This document shows, piece after piece, positions 33,141-41,999 of a stretch of 53,385 nt of DNA (the stretch's first letter is position 1; the number at the start of each line of letters is the position of its first letter). Made by a program: the position numbers and the translations under genes. Origin of the DNA: JAPYWM01 sp964489015 (GTDB lineage Bacteria > Bacteroidota > Bacteroidia > SpSt-205); NCBI GenBank assembly GCA_964489015.1, contig CAZAXD010000012.1, positions 1 through 53,385 of the forward strand. The letters are read 5' to 3'. The notes under the pieces were generated by a model, which saw nothing but the letters and a program-made list of their open reading frames with translations, searched no databases and was not told where the DNA came from.

Positions 33141-34923
33141 AAAGGGCTTCGATAGCGGCACCGTAACGCTCTAAAAGTACGCGCCGCTTGAGCTTAAGGG
33201 TCGGCGTCAGCTCGCCGCCCTCGATAGTCCACTCTTTAGACAAAAGGATGAATTTTTTCACTCGCTCATACTGCGAAAAGCCTTCGTTGATCTTGTCTAT
33301 CTCTTCCTGCAGGAACTGCACGACCTTGGGATGATGGATGAGACTTTCTCGATCGGTCCAGCTAATGCCCTGAGCTTGCCCCCACTTTTCGAGATTAGCA
33401 AAGTTGGGCACGATCAGCGCCGCTGGGAATTTGCGGTATTCGCCGATCACCATCGCCTGCCCAATATATAGAGAGCTTTTGAGCGCATTTTCTAAGGGCT
33501 GCGGCGCAATATACTTGCCACCAGCGGTTTTGAAGACCTCCTTCTTTCGATCAGTAATGTACAGAAAGCCGTCTTTATCGATACGCCCCACATCCCCCGT
33601 GTAAAACCAGCCTTCCTTGAGCACATCTGCGGTGGCCTCCGCGTTTTTATAATACCCGACCATGACATTAGGCCCTTTGACAGTGATCTCCCCTTCCCCA
33701 GCAGGATAACCTTCTAGGGGCTCAATTCGGACCTGCACGCCTGAGATCGGTCGCCCCACCGAGCCCAAGCGATAGGCATCAAACGTATTAACCGCAATCA
33801 CCGGTGATGTCTCGGTCAGGCCATAGCCTTCCATGATCGGGATACCTGCCCCCCAAAAGATGCGGGCCAAGTGACGGGGCAAAGCAGCCGCTCCCGTTAC
33901 GACTAGCTCCACCTTACCACCTAGCGCCTCTCGCCACTTCTTAAACACTAACCGCCGCGCTAAAGCCAGCTGCACTTTATACCCCAAGGCGTAACGATCA
34001 TACTGCTCGGGATCGTAATCCTTTACAAGGTTCATAGACCAGAAAAAGAGCTGACGCTTGAGTCCCGTAAGGGTCTGGCCGGTAGCCATGATACGCTCGT
34101 AAACCTTCTCTAGCAAACGAGGTACCGAAGTAAAGACATGCGGGTGTACCTCTCGCAAATTGGCTGCGATAGTGTCCATACTCTCCACATAGTAGACTCC
34201 AATGTCCATCGCTAAATACGTGTAAAAGACCATCCGTTCAAAGCTATGATTGAGTGGTAAGAAAGATAAGGCCCGAAGGCGCTCCTCCCCGCGAGAGCGC
34301 GGGATGAGATTGAGCGAGCGAACCGTTAGCACGTTCGAAACGATATTCTGATGAGTCAGTATGACGCCCTTCGGAACGCCGGTCGTGCCCGAGGTATAAA
34401 GGATGGTGGCCCAGTCCTCTGGCTGAATGGCCGCTTTGTAAGGGGCCAAATCAGTTTGATCGCTTTGCCCCATGGCTAAAAAAGCCTCAAAGGACTCTGC
34501 ACCCGGTTCTAGCTCAAAGGTAATGACCTTCTCCACGGAGGGACAGTTTCCAATAATCTGACTCACCTTTTGATAAACCTCCCCGCCTGAGCAAAAGACT
34601 AAGCGGCACTCGGAATGCTGGATGATGTATTCGTAATCCTTGGAAATAGAGTTAGCATACAAAGGCACAACAATAACCCCTATCTGGATAGCTCCCAAAT
34701 CCACGAAGTTCCATTCCGGCCGGTTGGGCGAAACCAGCGCGATTCGGTCACCCTTTTTTAGGCCCAATTGGAGAAGGGCTCGACTGACAGCGTCCGCTTT
34801 GGCTTGTACCTCTTGGGTGCTGTAGCGAACCCACTGGCCATCTTTTTTGCCGGCCAGGCAGTCGGGCCGAGGATGTTGCGTGAGGGCTTCCGTGAGGATA
34901 TCAGCTAAAATTTTGATAGCCAT
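33109..34923 (-). CDS. Long-chain acyl-CoA synthetase (AMP-binding)
   Basis: Activates fatty acids to acyl-CoA through an acyl-adenylate. The 604-residue protein has the AMP-binding P-loop TSGTTGVPKG (177-186), the family block GYGLTETSPVIAVN, GEGEITVKGPNVMVGYYKN, the hinge/ATP motif GWFYTGDVGRIDKDGFLYITDRKK and the catalytic-lysine region near the end (TPTLKLKRRV). The TPTLKLKRR ending and LNHSFERM block are typical of the long-chain FadD/ACSL-like group. It is divergent in role from but adjacent to ATP synthase assembly genes, and overlaps atpZ. It has its own -7 box 4 nt before the ATG, just past the 3' end of rnpB. Confidence 0.92.
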   Translation of the reverse strand: MAIKILADILTEALTQHPRPDCLAGKKDGQWVRYSTQEVQAKADAVSRALLQLGLKKGDRIALVSPNRPEWNFVDLGAIQIGVIVVPLYANSISKDYEYIIQHSECRLVFCSGGEVYQKVSQIIGNCPSVEKVITFELEPGAESFEAFLAMGQSDQTDLAPYKAAIQPEDWATILYTSGTTGVPKGVILTHQNIVSNVLTVRSLNLIPRSRGEERLRALSFLPLNHSFERMVFYTYLAMDIGVYYVESMDTIAANLREVHPHVFTSVPRLLEKVYERIMATGQTLTGLKRQLFFWSMNLVKDYDPEQYDRYALGYKVQLALARRLVFKKWREALGGKVELVVTGAAALPRHLARIFWGAGIPIMEGYGLTETSPVIAVNTFDAYRLGSVGRPISGVQVRIEPLEGYPAGEGEITVKGPNVMVGYYKNAEATADVLKEGWFYTGDVGRIDKDGFLYITDRKKEVFKTAGGKYIAPQPLENALKSSLYIGQAMVIGEYRKFPAALIVPNFANLEKWGQAQGISWTDRESLIHHPKVVQFLQEEIDKINEGFSQYERVKKFILLSKEWTIEGGELTPTLKLKRRVLLERYGAAIEALYAEADKAPAS

Positions 34924-34927
34924 GCGG

Positions 34928-34935
34928 CAAATATA
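34928..34935 (-). promoter_or_regulatory. -7 promoter box (TATATTTG) of the acyl-CoA ligase - atp operon
   Basis: Exact TAnnTTTG, 4 nt before the ATG at 34923 and 7 nt past the end of rnpB. Confidence 0.72.
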
Positions 34936-34942
34936 ATAAGTA

Positions 34943-35232
34943 GGGGCGGGTGATAAGCCGGGTTCTGTGTCTACTTCTGCATGGATCTAAGCGGTCTACC
35001 CGCCGACTGTGGGGACCGTCTTGGTCGGCTACTTGACCTTGCACCGGCGGGGGGTTACCCGTGGGATGGCGCTTATCCATCCGTTTCACCCTGACCTTGC
35101 GGCGGTATGGTTTCTGTGGCCCTATCCGTCTAGGTCGCTTGCGCAGACCCAGCCTCTCCTTTCGGAGAGCCGCCTGCCCCCTGGTGCCCGGACTTTCCTC
35201 TGGCCCTTGGCCAGCGCAGAAGCCCCCGCCCC
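34943..35232 (-). ncRNA. rnpB: RNase P RNA (bacterial type A)
   Basis: The catalytic RNA of RNase P, which trims tRNA 5' ends. On the minus strand the 5' GGGGCGGG pairs with the 3' CCCGCCCC to form helix P1. The conserved core is evident: AGAGGAAAGTCCGGGC near the 5' end, GGTGCAAGGTCAAGTA in the middle, and ACAGAACCCGGCTTAT near the 3' end. At about 290 nt it is short for type A, so some peripheral helices may be reduced. Its 5' end abuts the stop codon of the OmpA-family gene with no gap, so it may be processed from that transcript or use a promoter inside that gene. Short reading frames here are not genes. No hairpin plus U-tract follows. Confidence 0.96.
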
Positions 35233-37239
35233 TTATTGCGCCTTAGCAAAATCTATACTTAAAATGCGAAATTCCGCCCGTCGATTGGCCTGCTCGTCCG
35301 CATCGGATAGCTCCGGATAAATCAGCGGTTGCGACTCACCATATCCTATCCACGTTAGGCGCTTGGGATCGATGCTCTTTGACTGGAGGTATTCGACTAC
35401 AGACTTAGCGCGATTATTGGAAAGCTTGATGTTGTAAGCTTCACTGCCATTGGTGTCGGTGTGGGCTCCGATTAGAATCCGCAGCCCCGGATTGCGCTCA
35501 AGCAGCAGCGCCAGCCGGTCAAGCTCCGCCGCCGCATCAGACCGAATCTCATACTTGTCAAAGTCAAAGTAGATATTCTGCAGGACGATAGGCCGCGCAA
35601 TTTCAATCCTGTCCAGATAAATATCGATGTCTGCCTCCAGATCGACCGTTTTGGTCACGTCGCGGGTAGAAATCCCCACCTCATTGGCCAGATACTCCGG
35701 CGCATTCCCTATCAAACGGTAATCCTTACCGGGCTCTAAGTTAAACTTATACTGCGCGTTCTGGTCAGTGTTGAACGTATCCAGCGGAATGAGCTTCCCT
35801 TCGCGCTCCTCGTATAAGGTCACCGTAGCAAAAGGAATGGGGAGCTTGGTCGCAGCATCTCGTACCGTTCCGTGAACAGCGACCTCTACCACGGGCCGAA
35901 TGATACGCTTCACAAAGTAGAGGTCGTCCCGTCCCCGCCCACCAGGCCGATTAGACGCCAAATAGCCCGCCGTGTCTTGCCGAACCCAGTAGAGCGAAAA
36001 ATCATCATACGGGGAATTGATGGGGCTACCCATATTTTGAGGGGGCGACCAGGTAGCTAAACGGCCCTCCGAGCGGAAGATGTCATACCCCCCTAGACCC
36101 GGGTGACCATCTGATGCAAAGTAGAGCGTCTTACCATCTCGCCCAATATGCGGATAAATTTCATTGAAGGGGGTATTGATGATTTTACCTGCGTGTACGG
36201 GCGCGCTCCACTCTTTGCCCACCTTTTGGGCATACCAGATGTCAGTACCCCCTAAGCCCCCATCTCGGTCTGAGATAAAGTACATCGTATTGCCATCTGG
36301 CGTCAAGGTAGGCTGGGCATCGTACGTAGCAACCAGCCGCTTTTTGCCTTTCGAGTTGACCACTACTTCCCTTTTGCCGGCCAGCGCCTCTATCTTCTCA
36401 AAAGGTCCCCATTCTTTCTTTTGGGGATCAAAGGTGCTCTGGTAAATCCCACAGCCCCAAGCTTTGCGGTATTTGCCCTCGCCGCAAATGGTATAGTACA
36501 TCGTGAGTCCATCTGGCGAAATGATGGCTCCCCCATCATTAGCGGGCGTATTGACCTTTTTGCCCAGGTTTTGGGGCTTCCCGGTCTTGCCCGTAAAAAG
36601 GGTATCCGCTTTGACCTGGACTACCCACAAGTCAGAATAAGTCGCTTCCCCGTATTCAGGGAACCGCGCGTTGCCTTGGCCGCCTGCTCGGTGGCTAGTA
36701 AAAATGAGAAAGCTATCCGATTTTACCACAAAGAGGGTCGGCGCATAGTCCGAAGAGGGGGAATTAATGCTTAGAACGACTAGCTCATAATCCGGCTGCT
36801 GGGCTAGAAGCTTCTGGGCTAAGCGACAGCCTTCCAACTCGATTTCTGCTTGCTTGCGGTAGATGTCTTGGGCTTTGTGACGCTTGAGAAATTCCTGGAA
36901 GCTCCTAGTAGCCGCCTCATATTGCCCCATTTTCTTTTGGGCTAAAGCTAGGTCCAGATATATCGTGTCATTGGCGTCGGCGTTGATCTCCAAGGCCCTC
37001 TGGTACTGCTCGATAGCCCGACCTGTTTCATTCGTATACCAGTAACACCGACCCAACCGATAAGCTGCATATTGATTTTTGGGGTCCTGCGTCAAAACCT
37101 CCTTGTAAAGCTCTGCAGCACGCTCTGGATTTCTAAAGTAGTAATACTCCTTGTCCGCTTCTGCAAGGAGTTTTTTGACTTTACCGGATTGCGCCCAGAC
37201 TAAAGTAGCGGACAGCCCTAGCAAAAGCCCTCGTAACAT
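35233..37239 (-). CDS. Exported TPR - PD40 propeller - OmpA-domain envelope protein
   Basis: A 668-residue cell-envelope protein with four modules. A signal peptide (LSATLVWAQ, cleavage Ala|Gln) precedes TPR repeats (about 20-135). A PD40/WD40-like beta-propeller follows (about 150-410, with repeats such as GNTMYFISDRDGGLGGTDIW and KTLYFASDGHPGLGGYDIF). Then come a CarboxypepD_reg-like beta domain (about 445-530) and a C-terminal OmpA peptidoglycan-binding domain (YFDFDKYEIR, GAHTDTNGSEAYNIKLSNNRA). This architecture is that of PorE of the type IX secretion system and its many paralogues, so a T9SS role is possible but not shown. The ATG at 37239 is chosen because a -7 box lies 8 nt upstream of it. 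Confidence 0.9.
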   Translation of the reverse strand: MLRGLLLGLSATLVWAQSGKVKKLLAEADKEYYYFRNPERAAELYKEVLTQDPKNQYAAYRLGRCYWYTNETGRAIEQYQRALEINADANDTIYLDLALAQKKMGQYEAATRSFQEFLKRHKAQDIYRKQAEIELEGCRLAQKLLAQQPDYELVVLSINSPSSDYAPTLFVVKSDSFLIFTSHRAGGQGNARFPEYGEATYSDLWVVQVKADTLFTGKTGKPQNLGKKVNTPANDGGAIISPDGLTMYYTICGEGKYRKAWGCGIYQSTFDPQKKEWGPFEKIEALAGKREVVVNSKGKKRLVATYDAQPTLTPDGNTMYFISDRDGGLGGTDIWYAQKVGKEWSAPVHAGKIINTPFNEIYPHIGRDGKTLYFASDGHPGLGGYDIFRSEGRLATWSPPQNMGSPINSPYDDFSLYWVRQDTAGYLASNRPGGRGRDDLYFVKRIIRPVVEVAVHGTVRDAATKLPIPFATVTLYEEREGKLIPLDTFNTDQNAQYKFNLEPGKDYRLIGNAPEYLANEVGISTRDVTKTVDLEADIDIYLDRIEIARPIVLQNIYFDFDKYEIRSDAAAELDRLALLLERNPGLRILIGAHTDTNGSEAYNIKLSNNRAKSVVEYLQSKSIDPKRLTWIGYGESQPLIYPELSDADEQANRRAEFRILSIDFAKAQ

Positions 37240-37247
37240 CTCAGGCG

Positions 37248-37255
37248 CAAATATA
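37248..37255 (-). promoter_or_regulatory. -7 promoter box (TATATTTG) of the OmpA-family gene
   Basis: Exact TAnnTTTG, 8 nt before the ATG at 37239. A further in-frame ATG at 37260 would swallow it. Confidence 0.65.
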
Positions 37256-37297
37256 GGCAAAAACCTATTTGCAAAGGCTACTTGTGCGGCTATTCGT

Positions 37298-37305
37298 TAT
37301 TTTTG
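37298..37305 (+). promoter_or_regulatory. -7 promoter box (TATTTTTG) of alaS
   Basis: Exact TAnnTTTG, 4 nt before the ATG at 37310. Confidence 0.72.
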
Positions 37306-37309
37306 CCCT

Positions 37310-39877
37310 ATGGATAGCGCGACAGTCCGCAAGCAATTCTTGGACTTTTTCGCAGAACGGGGGCACAAAATCGTACCCTCCGCACCCCTAGTCAATCGAG
37401 ATGACCCCACGCTCTTTTTCGTCAACGCGGGCATGAACCCATTCAAGGACATCTTTGTGGGGCTACGCCCGCCCTTTGCACCGCGGGTCGCCGATACCCA
37501 AAAGTGCCTACGAGTCTCAGGCAAGCATAACGATCTAGAAGAAGTGGGGCATGACACTTATCACCACACCTTCTTTGAGATGCTGGGCAACTGGTCCTTT
37601 GGCGATTACTTCAAACAGGAGGCTATCCAATGGGCCTGGACGCTCCTGACAGAGGTTTATAAGCTTGCGCCAGAGCGGCTGTACATCACTGTCTTTGGCG
37701 GCGATGAGGCCTGGGGGCTGGCAAAAGACGAAGAAACCTACGCTATTTGGCGTACACTGGTACCCGAGGAGCGCATTCGCTTCTTTGGTCGGAAAGATAA
37801 CTTCTGGGAAATGGGAGATACCGGGCCCTGCGGCCCCTGCACCGAGATCCACATAGACCTTCGTCCTCATCCGACCTCTTCGGCTGCCCCTCTTCTCAAT
37901 ACCGGCGACCCGCTGGTGATTGAGCTATGGAACCTCGTCTTTATCCAGTACAACCGGCGCGCCGACGGCTCTCTCGAAACACTCCCCCTCCGCAGCGTAG
38001 ACACAGGAATGGGATTAGAGCGCCTAGCTATGGTCTTGCAAGGAAAAACCGCTACATACGACATTGACATTTTCCTAGCCTTGCGAGCGGCCTTAGAAGC
38101 CATTACTGGCATACCCTACGATCAAGACCCCCAGAAAGACATAGCCATTCGCGTGGTCTGTGACCACATCCGAGCCATAGGCTTTGCTATCGCAGATGGG
38201 CAACTGCCCTCCAATACAGGGGCTGGTTACATTATTCGGCGGCTTCTTCGGCGGGCGCTTCGTTATGGCCATCAGTTTCTAGGCATGCAGCAGCCCTTCC
38301 TCCATCAGCTTATACCCACCTTAGGGCGTCTGTATGGCGACATTTTCCCAGAGGTTCAGGAGAATGCCCAATCTCTCATGACTATCATCCAAGGCGAAGA
38401 GGAAAGCTTTCTGGGCACATTGGGTCGGGGCCTAGCTCGCTTAGAGAGCTTTCTACAAGCTCATCCTGCGCTCAAGATCATCCCCGGTGCGGTTGCATTC
38501 GAGTTGTACGACACCTACGGCTTTCCTCTAGACCTCACCCTACTCATGGCCCGGGAGCGCGGCCTCTCTGTCGATCAAACCGGCTTTGAGACGGCCTTGG
38601 CCGAGCAGAAGAATCGTAGCCGCCGTGCCACGCAAAAGCAGTTTAGTGACTGGATAGAGCTCTTGGATGGTGCTCATAGTCAGTTTGTGGGCTACGACTC
38701 TTGCGAGACTCGTACGGTGATCACGCGCATGCGTGAGGTCAGAGAAGGCGAAAAGACAGCTTACCACCTTGTCTTGCGGGAAACGCCTTTTTATCCTGAG
38801 GGAGGTGGGCAAGTGAGTGATACAGGTTACCTGCGCCAGGGTCGCCAGAAACTCCAAGTGATTTATGTTTATCGCGAACAGGACGTGATTATTCACGTGG
38901 TAGATACCCTGCCCCGCGAGCCGGAGGGTGAATGGCAGGCGGCCTTGGATATCCCTCGCCGGGAAGCCATCGCTCGGCATCATACCGCTACGCACCTGCT
39001 TCATGCTGCCTTGCGGGAAGTGCTAGGCAAGCATGTACGGCAGAATGGCTCCTTAGTAGCCCCCGATCGCTTGCGGTTTGACTTTACCCACCCGCAGAAG
39101 CTCACCCCTGACCAAATCCAAACCATTGAATCTATCGTCAATAGCCGTATCGCTGCAGCCTTAGCTCGAAAGGAGTACCGCAATCTGCCGTATGACGAAG
39201 CGATTGCTATGGGAGCTCTCGCCTTCTTTGGGGAAAAATACGGCGATCGCGTCCGCGTGATTGAGTTTGGTGGCCGCTTTTCGCGCGAGCTATGCGGGGG
39301 TACACATGTTTCGAATACGTTGGACCTACGCTACTTCCGGATTATTAGTGAGAGTGCCATCGCGGCCGGCGTACGCCGCATCGAAGCCATGACGGGTCTG
39401 GCTCTCATCCAATGGTACAATGCCCACCTAGAGACCTACGAAAAAATGCAGACCCGGCTCAAGGGTGCTTCAGACCCTTTAGCAGCCCTCGAAAAGCTCT
39501 TACACGAAAAAGCAGCCGCCCAAAATGCTCTAGCCCGGTGGCTCCAAGCTTACGCCGAGCTCTGGGCTAGCCAGCAGAGCGGTGCTGTCGTTTTGCAGGA
39601 GCTACGTCTGCCCGAAGGTGCTACCCTACGGGACTTTATAGCGGCGCTGCGAACCGTGGCCCCTCAAAAAACCTTCGTTGTATACCAAATCGAGGGAAGC
39701 CAAGTACTCCTCGGCATTGCTGCCCCGCATCACGCGCAAAGCCTCCTCCAGCGTCTCTTAGAACCCCTTGGCGGAAAAGGTGGCGGGAATGAGCACATCG
39801 CCCTAGGCAAAGCCCCCCTCAGCCCTAATCTCCAGGCTACCTTACAAACCCAGCTAGCTACAGCGGTAAACGCATAA
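37310..39877 (+). CDS. alaS: Alanyl-tRNA synthetase
   Basis: Charges tRNA-Ala. The 855-residue protein is close to the usual 870. Motifs of the class II catalytic core include RKQFLDFFAERGH, FFVNAGMNPFKD, DTYHHTFFEMLGNWSFGDYF and VDTGMGLERLAM. The editing domain has the zinc ligands RHHTATHLLHAAL and CGGTHVSNT, and the C-terminal region carries the GGKGGG segment of the C-Ala domain. The ATG at 37310 gives the family N-terminus and sits 4 nt after an exact -7 box; an earlier in-frame start at 37151 would lie in the divergent OmpA-family gene. Its last 20 nt overlap the convergent SDR gene. Confidence 0.97.
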   Translation: MDSATVRKQFLDFFAERGHKIVPSAPLVNRDDPTLFFVNAGMNPFKDIFVGLRPPFAPRVADTQKCLRVSGKHNDLEEVGHDTYHHTFFEMLGNWSFGDYFKQEAIQWAWTLLTEVYKLAPERLYITVFGGDEAWGLAKDEETYAIWRTLVPEERIRFFGRKDNFWEMGDTGPCGPCTEIHIDLRPHPTSSAAPLLNTGDPLVIELWNLVFIQYNRRADGSLETLPLRSVDTGMGLERLAMVLQGKTATYDIDIFLALRAALEAITGIPYDQDPQKDIAIRVVCDHIRAIGFAIADGQLPSNTGAGYIIRRLLRRALRYGHQFLGMQQPFLHQLIPTLGRLYGDIFPEVQENAQSLMTIIQGEEESFLGTLGRGLARLESFLQAHPALKIIPGAVAFELYDTYGFPLDLTLLMARERGLSVDQTGFETALAEQKNRSRRATQKQFSDWIELLDGAHSQFVGYDSCETRTVITRMREVREGEKTAYHLVLRETPFYPEGGGQVSDTGYLRQGRQKLQVIYVYREQDVIIHVVDTLPREPEGEWQAALDIPRREAIARHHTATHLLHAALREVLGKHVRQNGSLVAPDRLRFDFTHPQKLTPDQIQTIESIVNSRIAAALARKEYRNLPYDEAIAMGALAFFGEKYGDRVRVIEFGGRFSRELCGGTHVSNTLDLRYFRIISESAIAAGVRRIEAMTGLALIQWYNAHLETYEKMQTRLKGASDPLAALEKLLHEKAAAQNALARWLQAYAELWASQQSGAVVLQELRLPEGATLRDFIAALRTVAPQKTFVVYQIEGSQVLLGIAAPHHAQSLLQRLLEPLGGKGGGNEHIALGKAPLSPNLQATLQTQLATAVNA

Positions 39878-40595
39878 AAATCGCCTCTGGCAGGGCCCGT
39901 ATGACTAGCATTATCCAACGCCAGTAGCCAGGCACGTAAGCTGTGTAAGGCGCCCGCTGCATCACGCGGTAAATCCGTCGTCCTGCGCGCACTGCCGAAA
40001 AGACTAGGGGCCTGGGGAGGTCTAGCCCTGCTGTCATTTCCGTATCCACAAAGCCCGGCAAGATGGTCACCACGCGTACGCCCTGCTTGGCATAATACGC
40101 TCGTAGCCCCGAACAGTAAGCAATAATGCCGGCCTTGGCGCTGCCGTAGTGATAATTTTTGGCTCGGCCTCTCAGTCCTGCTACCGACGCAATCACCCCC
40201 AGAACGCCCCCGCCCTGCTGCGCTAAGTACGACGCTGCCCGACCAGCCGCCTGCGCTACAGCTGTGTAGTTACGCCGTATAATTGCCTCTAGCTCCTCGT
40301 CCTCTGCGCGCGCCCGGTCCTCGTCCCCTAAATAGCCCCAGCTTATGAGCACCTTCTCAAAGCGAGGAGCTGATTGCACAAACGCAGCCCACCAAGCCTC
40401 TACCGCACGAGGCTCATCAACACCCACTAGGTAGGTATAAACCGTCGCCTCGTAACGCAGCCGAAGGTCCGACGCCAAAGCCTCAAGCCGATCAGCTTGC
40501 CGCCCCGTGAGGTACAAAACTTCGCCAGCTTGCGCCCAGGCTTCCAAAGTAGTCCGTATCATGCCCGCCGTAGCCCCCAACACAAGTACACCCAT
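39858..40595 (-). CDS. Short-chain dehydrogenase/reductase
   Basis: A classical SDR of 245 residues. The Rossmann loop is LVLGATAGMIRTT rather than the common TGxxxGIG form, a pattern seen in DprE2-like SDRs. The catalytic serine lies in GVIASVAGLRG and the YxxxK pair in YHYGSAKAG; after that comes VVTILPGFVDTEM. The C-terminus is hydrophobic (WIMLVIRALPEAIFM), suggesting membrane association, as in DprE2 or related sugar-lipid reductases. No FAD oxidase partner is adjacent, so the substrate is unknown. A -7 box (TAGCTTTG) lies 4 nt before the ATG; divergent from the first collagen-stub lipoprotein. Confidence 0.88.
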   Translation of the reverse strand: MGVLVLGATAGMIRTTLEAWAQAGEVLYLTGRQADRLEALASDLRLRYEATVYTYLVGVDEPRAVEAWWAAFVQSAPRFEKVLISWGYLGDEDRARAEDEELEAIIRRNYTAVAQAAGRAASYLAQQGGGVLGVIASVAGLRGRAKNYHYGSAKAGIIAYCSGLRAYYAKQGVRVVTILPGFVDTEMTAGLDLPRPLVFSAVRAGRRIYRVMQRAPYTAYVPGYWRWIMLVIRALPEAIFMRLPL

Positions 40596-40599
40596 GCCG

Positions 40600-40607
40600 C
40601 AAAGCTA
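40600..40607 (-). promoter_or_regulatory. -7 promoter box (TAGCTTTG) of the SDR gene
   Basis: Exact TAnnTTTG, 4 nt before the ATG at 40595. Confidence 0.7.
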
Positions 40608-40668
40608 AGCCCTCCCTACCAATCTCAAAAAAAGTTTTCTATCCTTAGAACCACGAAGAAAGATCTCG

Positions 40669-40676
40669 TATCTTTG
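40669..40676 (+). promoter_or_regulatory. -7 promoter box (TATCTTTG) of the first collagen-stub lipoprotein
   Basis: Exact TAnnTTTG, 4 nt before the ATG at 40681. It probably also serves the second lipoprotein gene, 6 nt downstream of the first. Confidence 0.75.
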
Positions 40677-40680
40677 TACC

Positions 40681-41304
40681 ATGGGTAGATTCAACCGTTT
40701 AGCCCTTTTCATCGGTGTCCTCGGGTGGGCACTCGTTAGCTGTCGCGGGAAAGAAGGTCCTCAAGGCCCCCAAGGCCCAGCTGGTCAAGACCGTACCTAC
40801 CGTGAACAGGGGTATGTTAGTATCAATGCTAAAGGCGTTGATGCTAATACAAACCAGCCCTTTGAGCTTCAGGTCAGGTATACGTACACGGACTTATATG
40901 ATCTATCCGGTGTCGCTTTCCCCATCACCACTGACTCTGCACAATATTTCATCAATAGAATCGGAGGGCCGACTCTGCCCGGGTATGTCTATCTGAGTTT
41001 CTATTGGAAACCCGGTAGCAATGGGGAAGTCTCAACTAACACACAGGGATGGGTGTGCCAACGATCGGGCGATACGCTTAAGTCGTATGAATTCACGTAT
41101 GCCCCCTACTCCGGGGATACGGCCTATCTCCGTAATGTGAATGTGCAGGGGAATACCATTTCAGGCCAACTCGTATATATCAAGCGGTCTAAAACACCTG
41201 CTGATACCGTGCGGGCTGATTTTTCTTCTGAGTTCATAAAAGTTCAGAGCTATCAGCGTCTGGCCATGCCTAGCGCTGGACAGCCTACTCAAAAATCGGA
41301 GTAA
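40681..41304 (+). CDS. Lipoprotein with collagen-like Gly-X-Y stub, paralogue 1
   Basis: A 207-residue lipoprotein: signal peptide ending in the lipobox ALVSC (lipid Cys21), immediately followed by KEGPQGPQGPAGQ, three to four Gly-X-Y triplets. The rest is a beta-rich domain with VRYTYTDLYDLSG, a middle segment PGYVYLSFYWKPG, and the ending SGQLVYIKRSK, FIKVQSYQRL. The same three blocks recur in the next two genes, so all three are paralogues. CRGKE after lipidation resembles the Lys-acid pattern of surface-export signals described in some Bacteroidota lipoproteins; surface exposure is inference. No known enzymatic motif. Function unknown. Confidence 0.82.
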   Translation: MGRFNRLALFIGVLGWALVSCRGKEGPQGPQGPAGQDRTYREQGYVSINAKGVDANTNQPFELQVRYTYTDLYDLSGVAFPITTDSAQYFINRIGGPTLPGYVYLSFYWKPGSNGEVSTNTQGWVCQRSGDTLKSYEFTYAPYSGDTAYLRNVNVQGNTISGQLVYIKRSKTPADTVRADFSSEFIKVQSYQRLAMPSAGQPTQKSE

Positions 41305-41310
41305 AAGCCT

Positions 41311-41922
41311 ATGCGCAGCTGGCACAGCCTTTTCTTTCTAACCATAGCCCTAGTAGGATGCCGGAAAGGGCCTGAGGGCCCTGCTGGGCCGCCCGGGCCT
41401 AATTTTACCACGCCTCAGGAGGGCTACATTCGGGGCACGGCTCGGATTACAGACACCACCGGCGGTCAAAATCGACGGGTTACCTTATCCTATAATCATG
41501 TCTATCTCCCACCCGATCATCAGCTACCTGGGACCTATTCAGGCTATGCTCCTAACCTCATCCAAGTCCTAATTGAGCGTAACAACGATCCGCTAGATGA
41601 GCTCCAAGGTTCCAGCATACGCCTCTATGCTGATACCTCGCAGCCGGCGAGTAGCCCGCAATACCTAAACCGTGTGGAGATCGATCTTTCACTAGTTACC
41701 CCTGAGGCAGGCGGTATCCTGAAGGGATTCCTTTACAGGCAGAGCTTCCAAACAAGTAATTCGGCAGACACGCTGCTCGTGCGCCAATTTAGCCTAACGC
41801 CGAATCAAGTCTCCGGGCGCTTCACCATTCTCCGCCGAGACGTAACCCCACATGACACGATCGAAATGGAGTTTCAGTCGCGCCTGCTACAAGAGATTCG
41901 CTATCAGCGCCAGAGCCGATAG
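41311..41922 (+). CDS. Lipoprotein with collagen-like Gly-X-Y stub, paralogue 2
   Basis: A 203-residue lipoprotein with lipobox ALVGC (lipid Cys17) followed by KGPEGPAGPPGP, four Gly-X-Y triplets. The body repeats the blocks of its neighbours: EGYIRGTARITDTTGG, TLSYNHVYL with PG-YSGY, and a C-terminal SGRFTILRRD, LLQEIRYQRQ. Sequence similarity to paralogue 1 is modest outside these blocks, so the duplication is old. It is 6 nt downstream of the first gene, presumably the same transcript, and is followed by an intrinsic terminator. Function unknown. Confidence 0.8.
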   Translation: MRSWHSLFFLTIALVGCRKGPEGPAGPPGPNFTTPQEGYIRGTARITDTTGGQNRRVTLSYNHVYLPPDHQLPGTYSGYAPNLIQVLIERNNDPLDELQGSSIRLYADTSQPASSPQYLNRVEIDLSLVTPEAGGILKGFLYRQSFQTSNSADTLLVRQFSLTPNQVSGRFTILRRDVTPHDTIEMEFQSRLLQEIRYQRQSR

Positions 41923-41942
41923 GGTTGACCGGGCTTGGTGCG

Positions 41943-41980
41943 AAAGGCCCTTTCCAGTCAGGAAGGGCCTTTTTCCTTTT
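41943..41980 (+). terminator. Intrinsic terminator after the second collagen-stub lipoprotein
   Basis: AAGGCCCTTTCC pairs with GGAAGGGCCTT (one bulge) around a short loop, followed by TTTTTCCTTTT. The promoter of the third paralogue begins 8 nt later. Confidence 0.82.
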
Positions 41981-41987
41981 GTAGGCT

Positions 41988-41995
41988 TATCTTTG
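41988..41995 (+). promoter_or_regulatory. -7 promoter box (TATCTTTG) of the third collagen-stub lipoprotein
   Basis: Exact TAnnTTTG, 4 nt before the ATG at 42000, directly after the terminator of the preceding gene. Confidence 0.74.
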
Positions 41996-41999
41996 CTGC

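Noticed and set aside
34901..35320. Several open frames of 60-100 codons on both strands
   Set aside because: They lie within the RNase P RNA, whose conserved core and P1 helix explain the sequence; no protein family motif.
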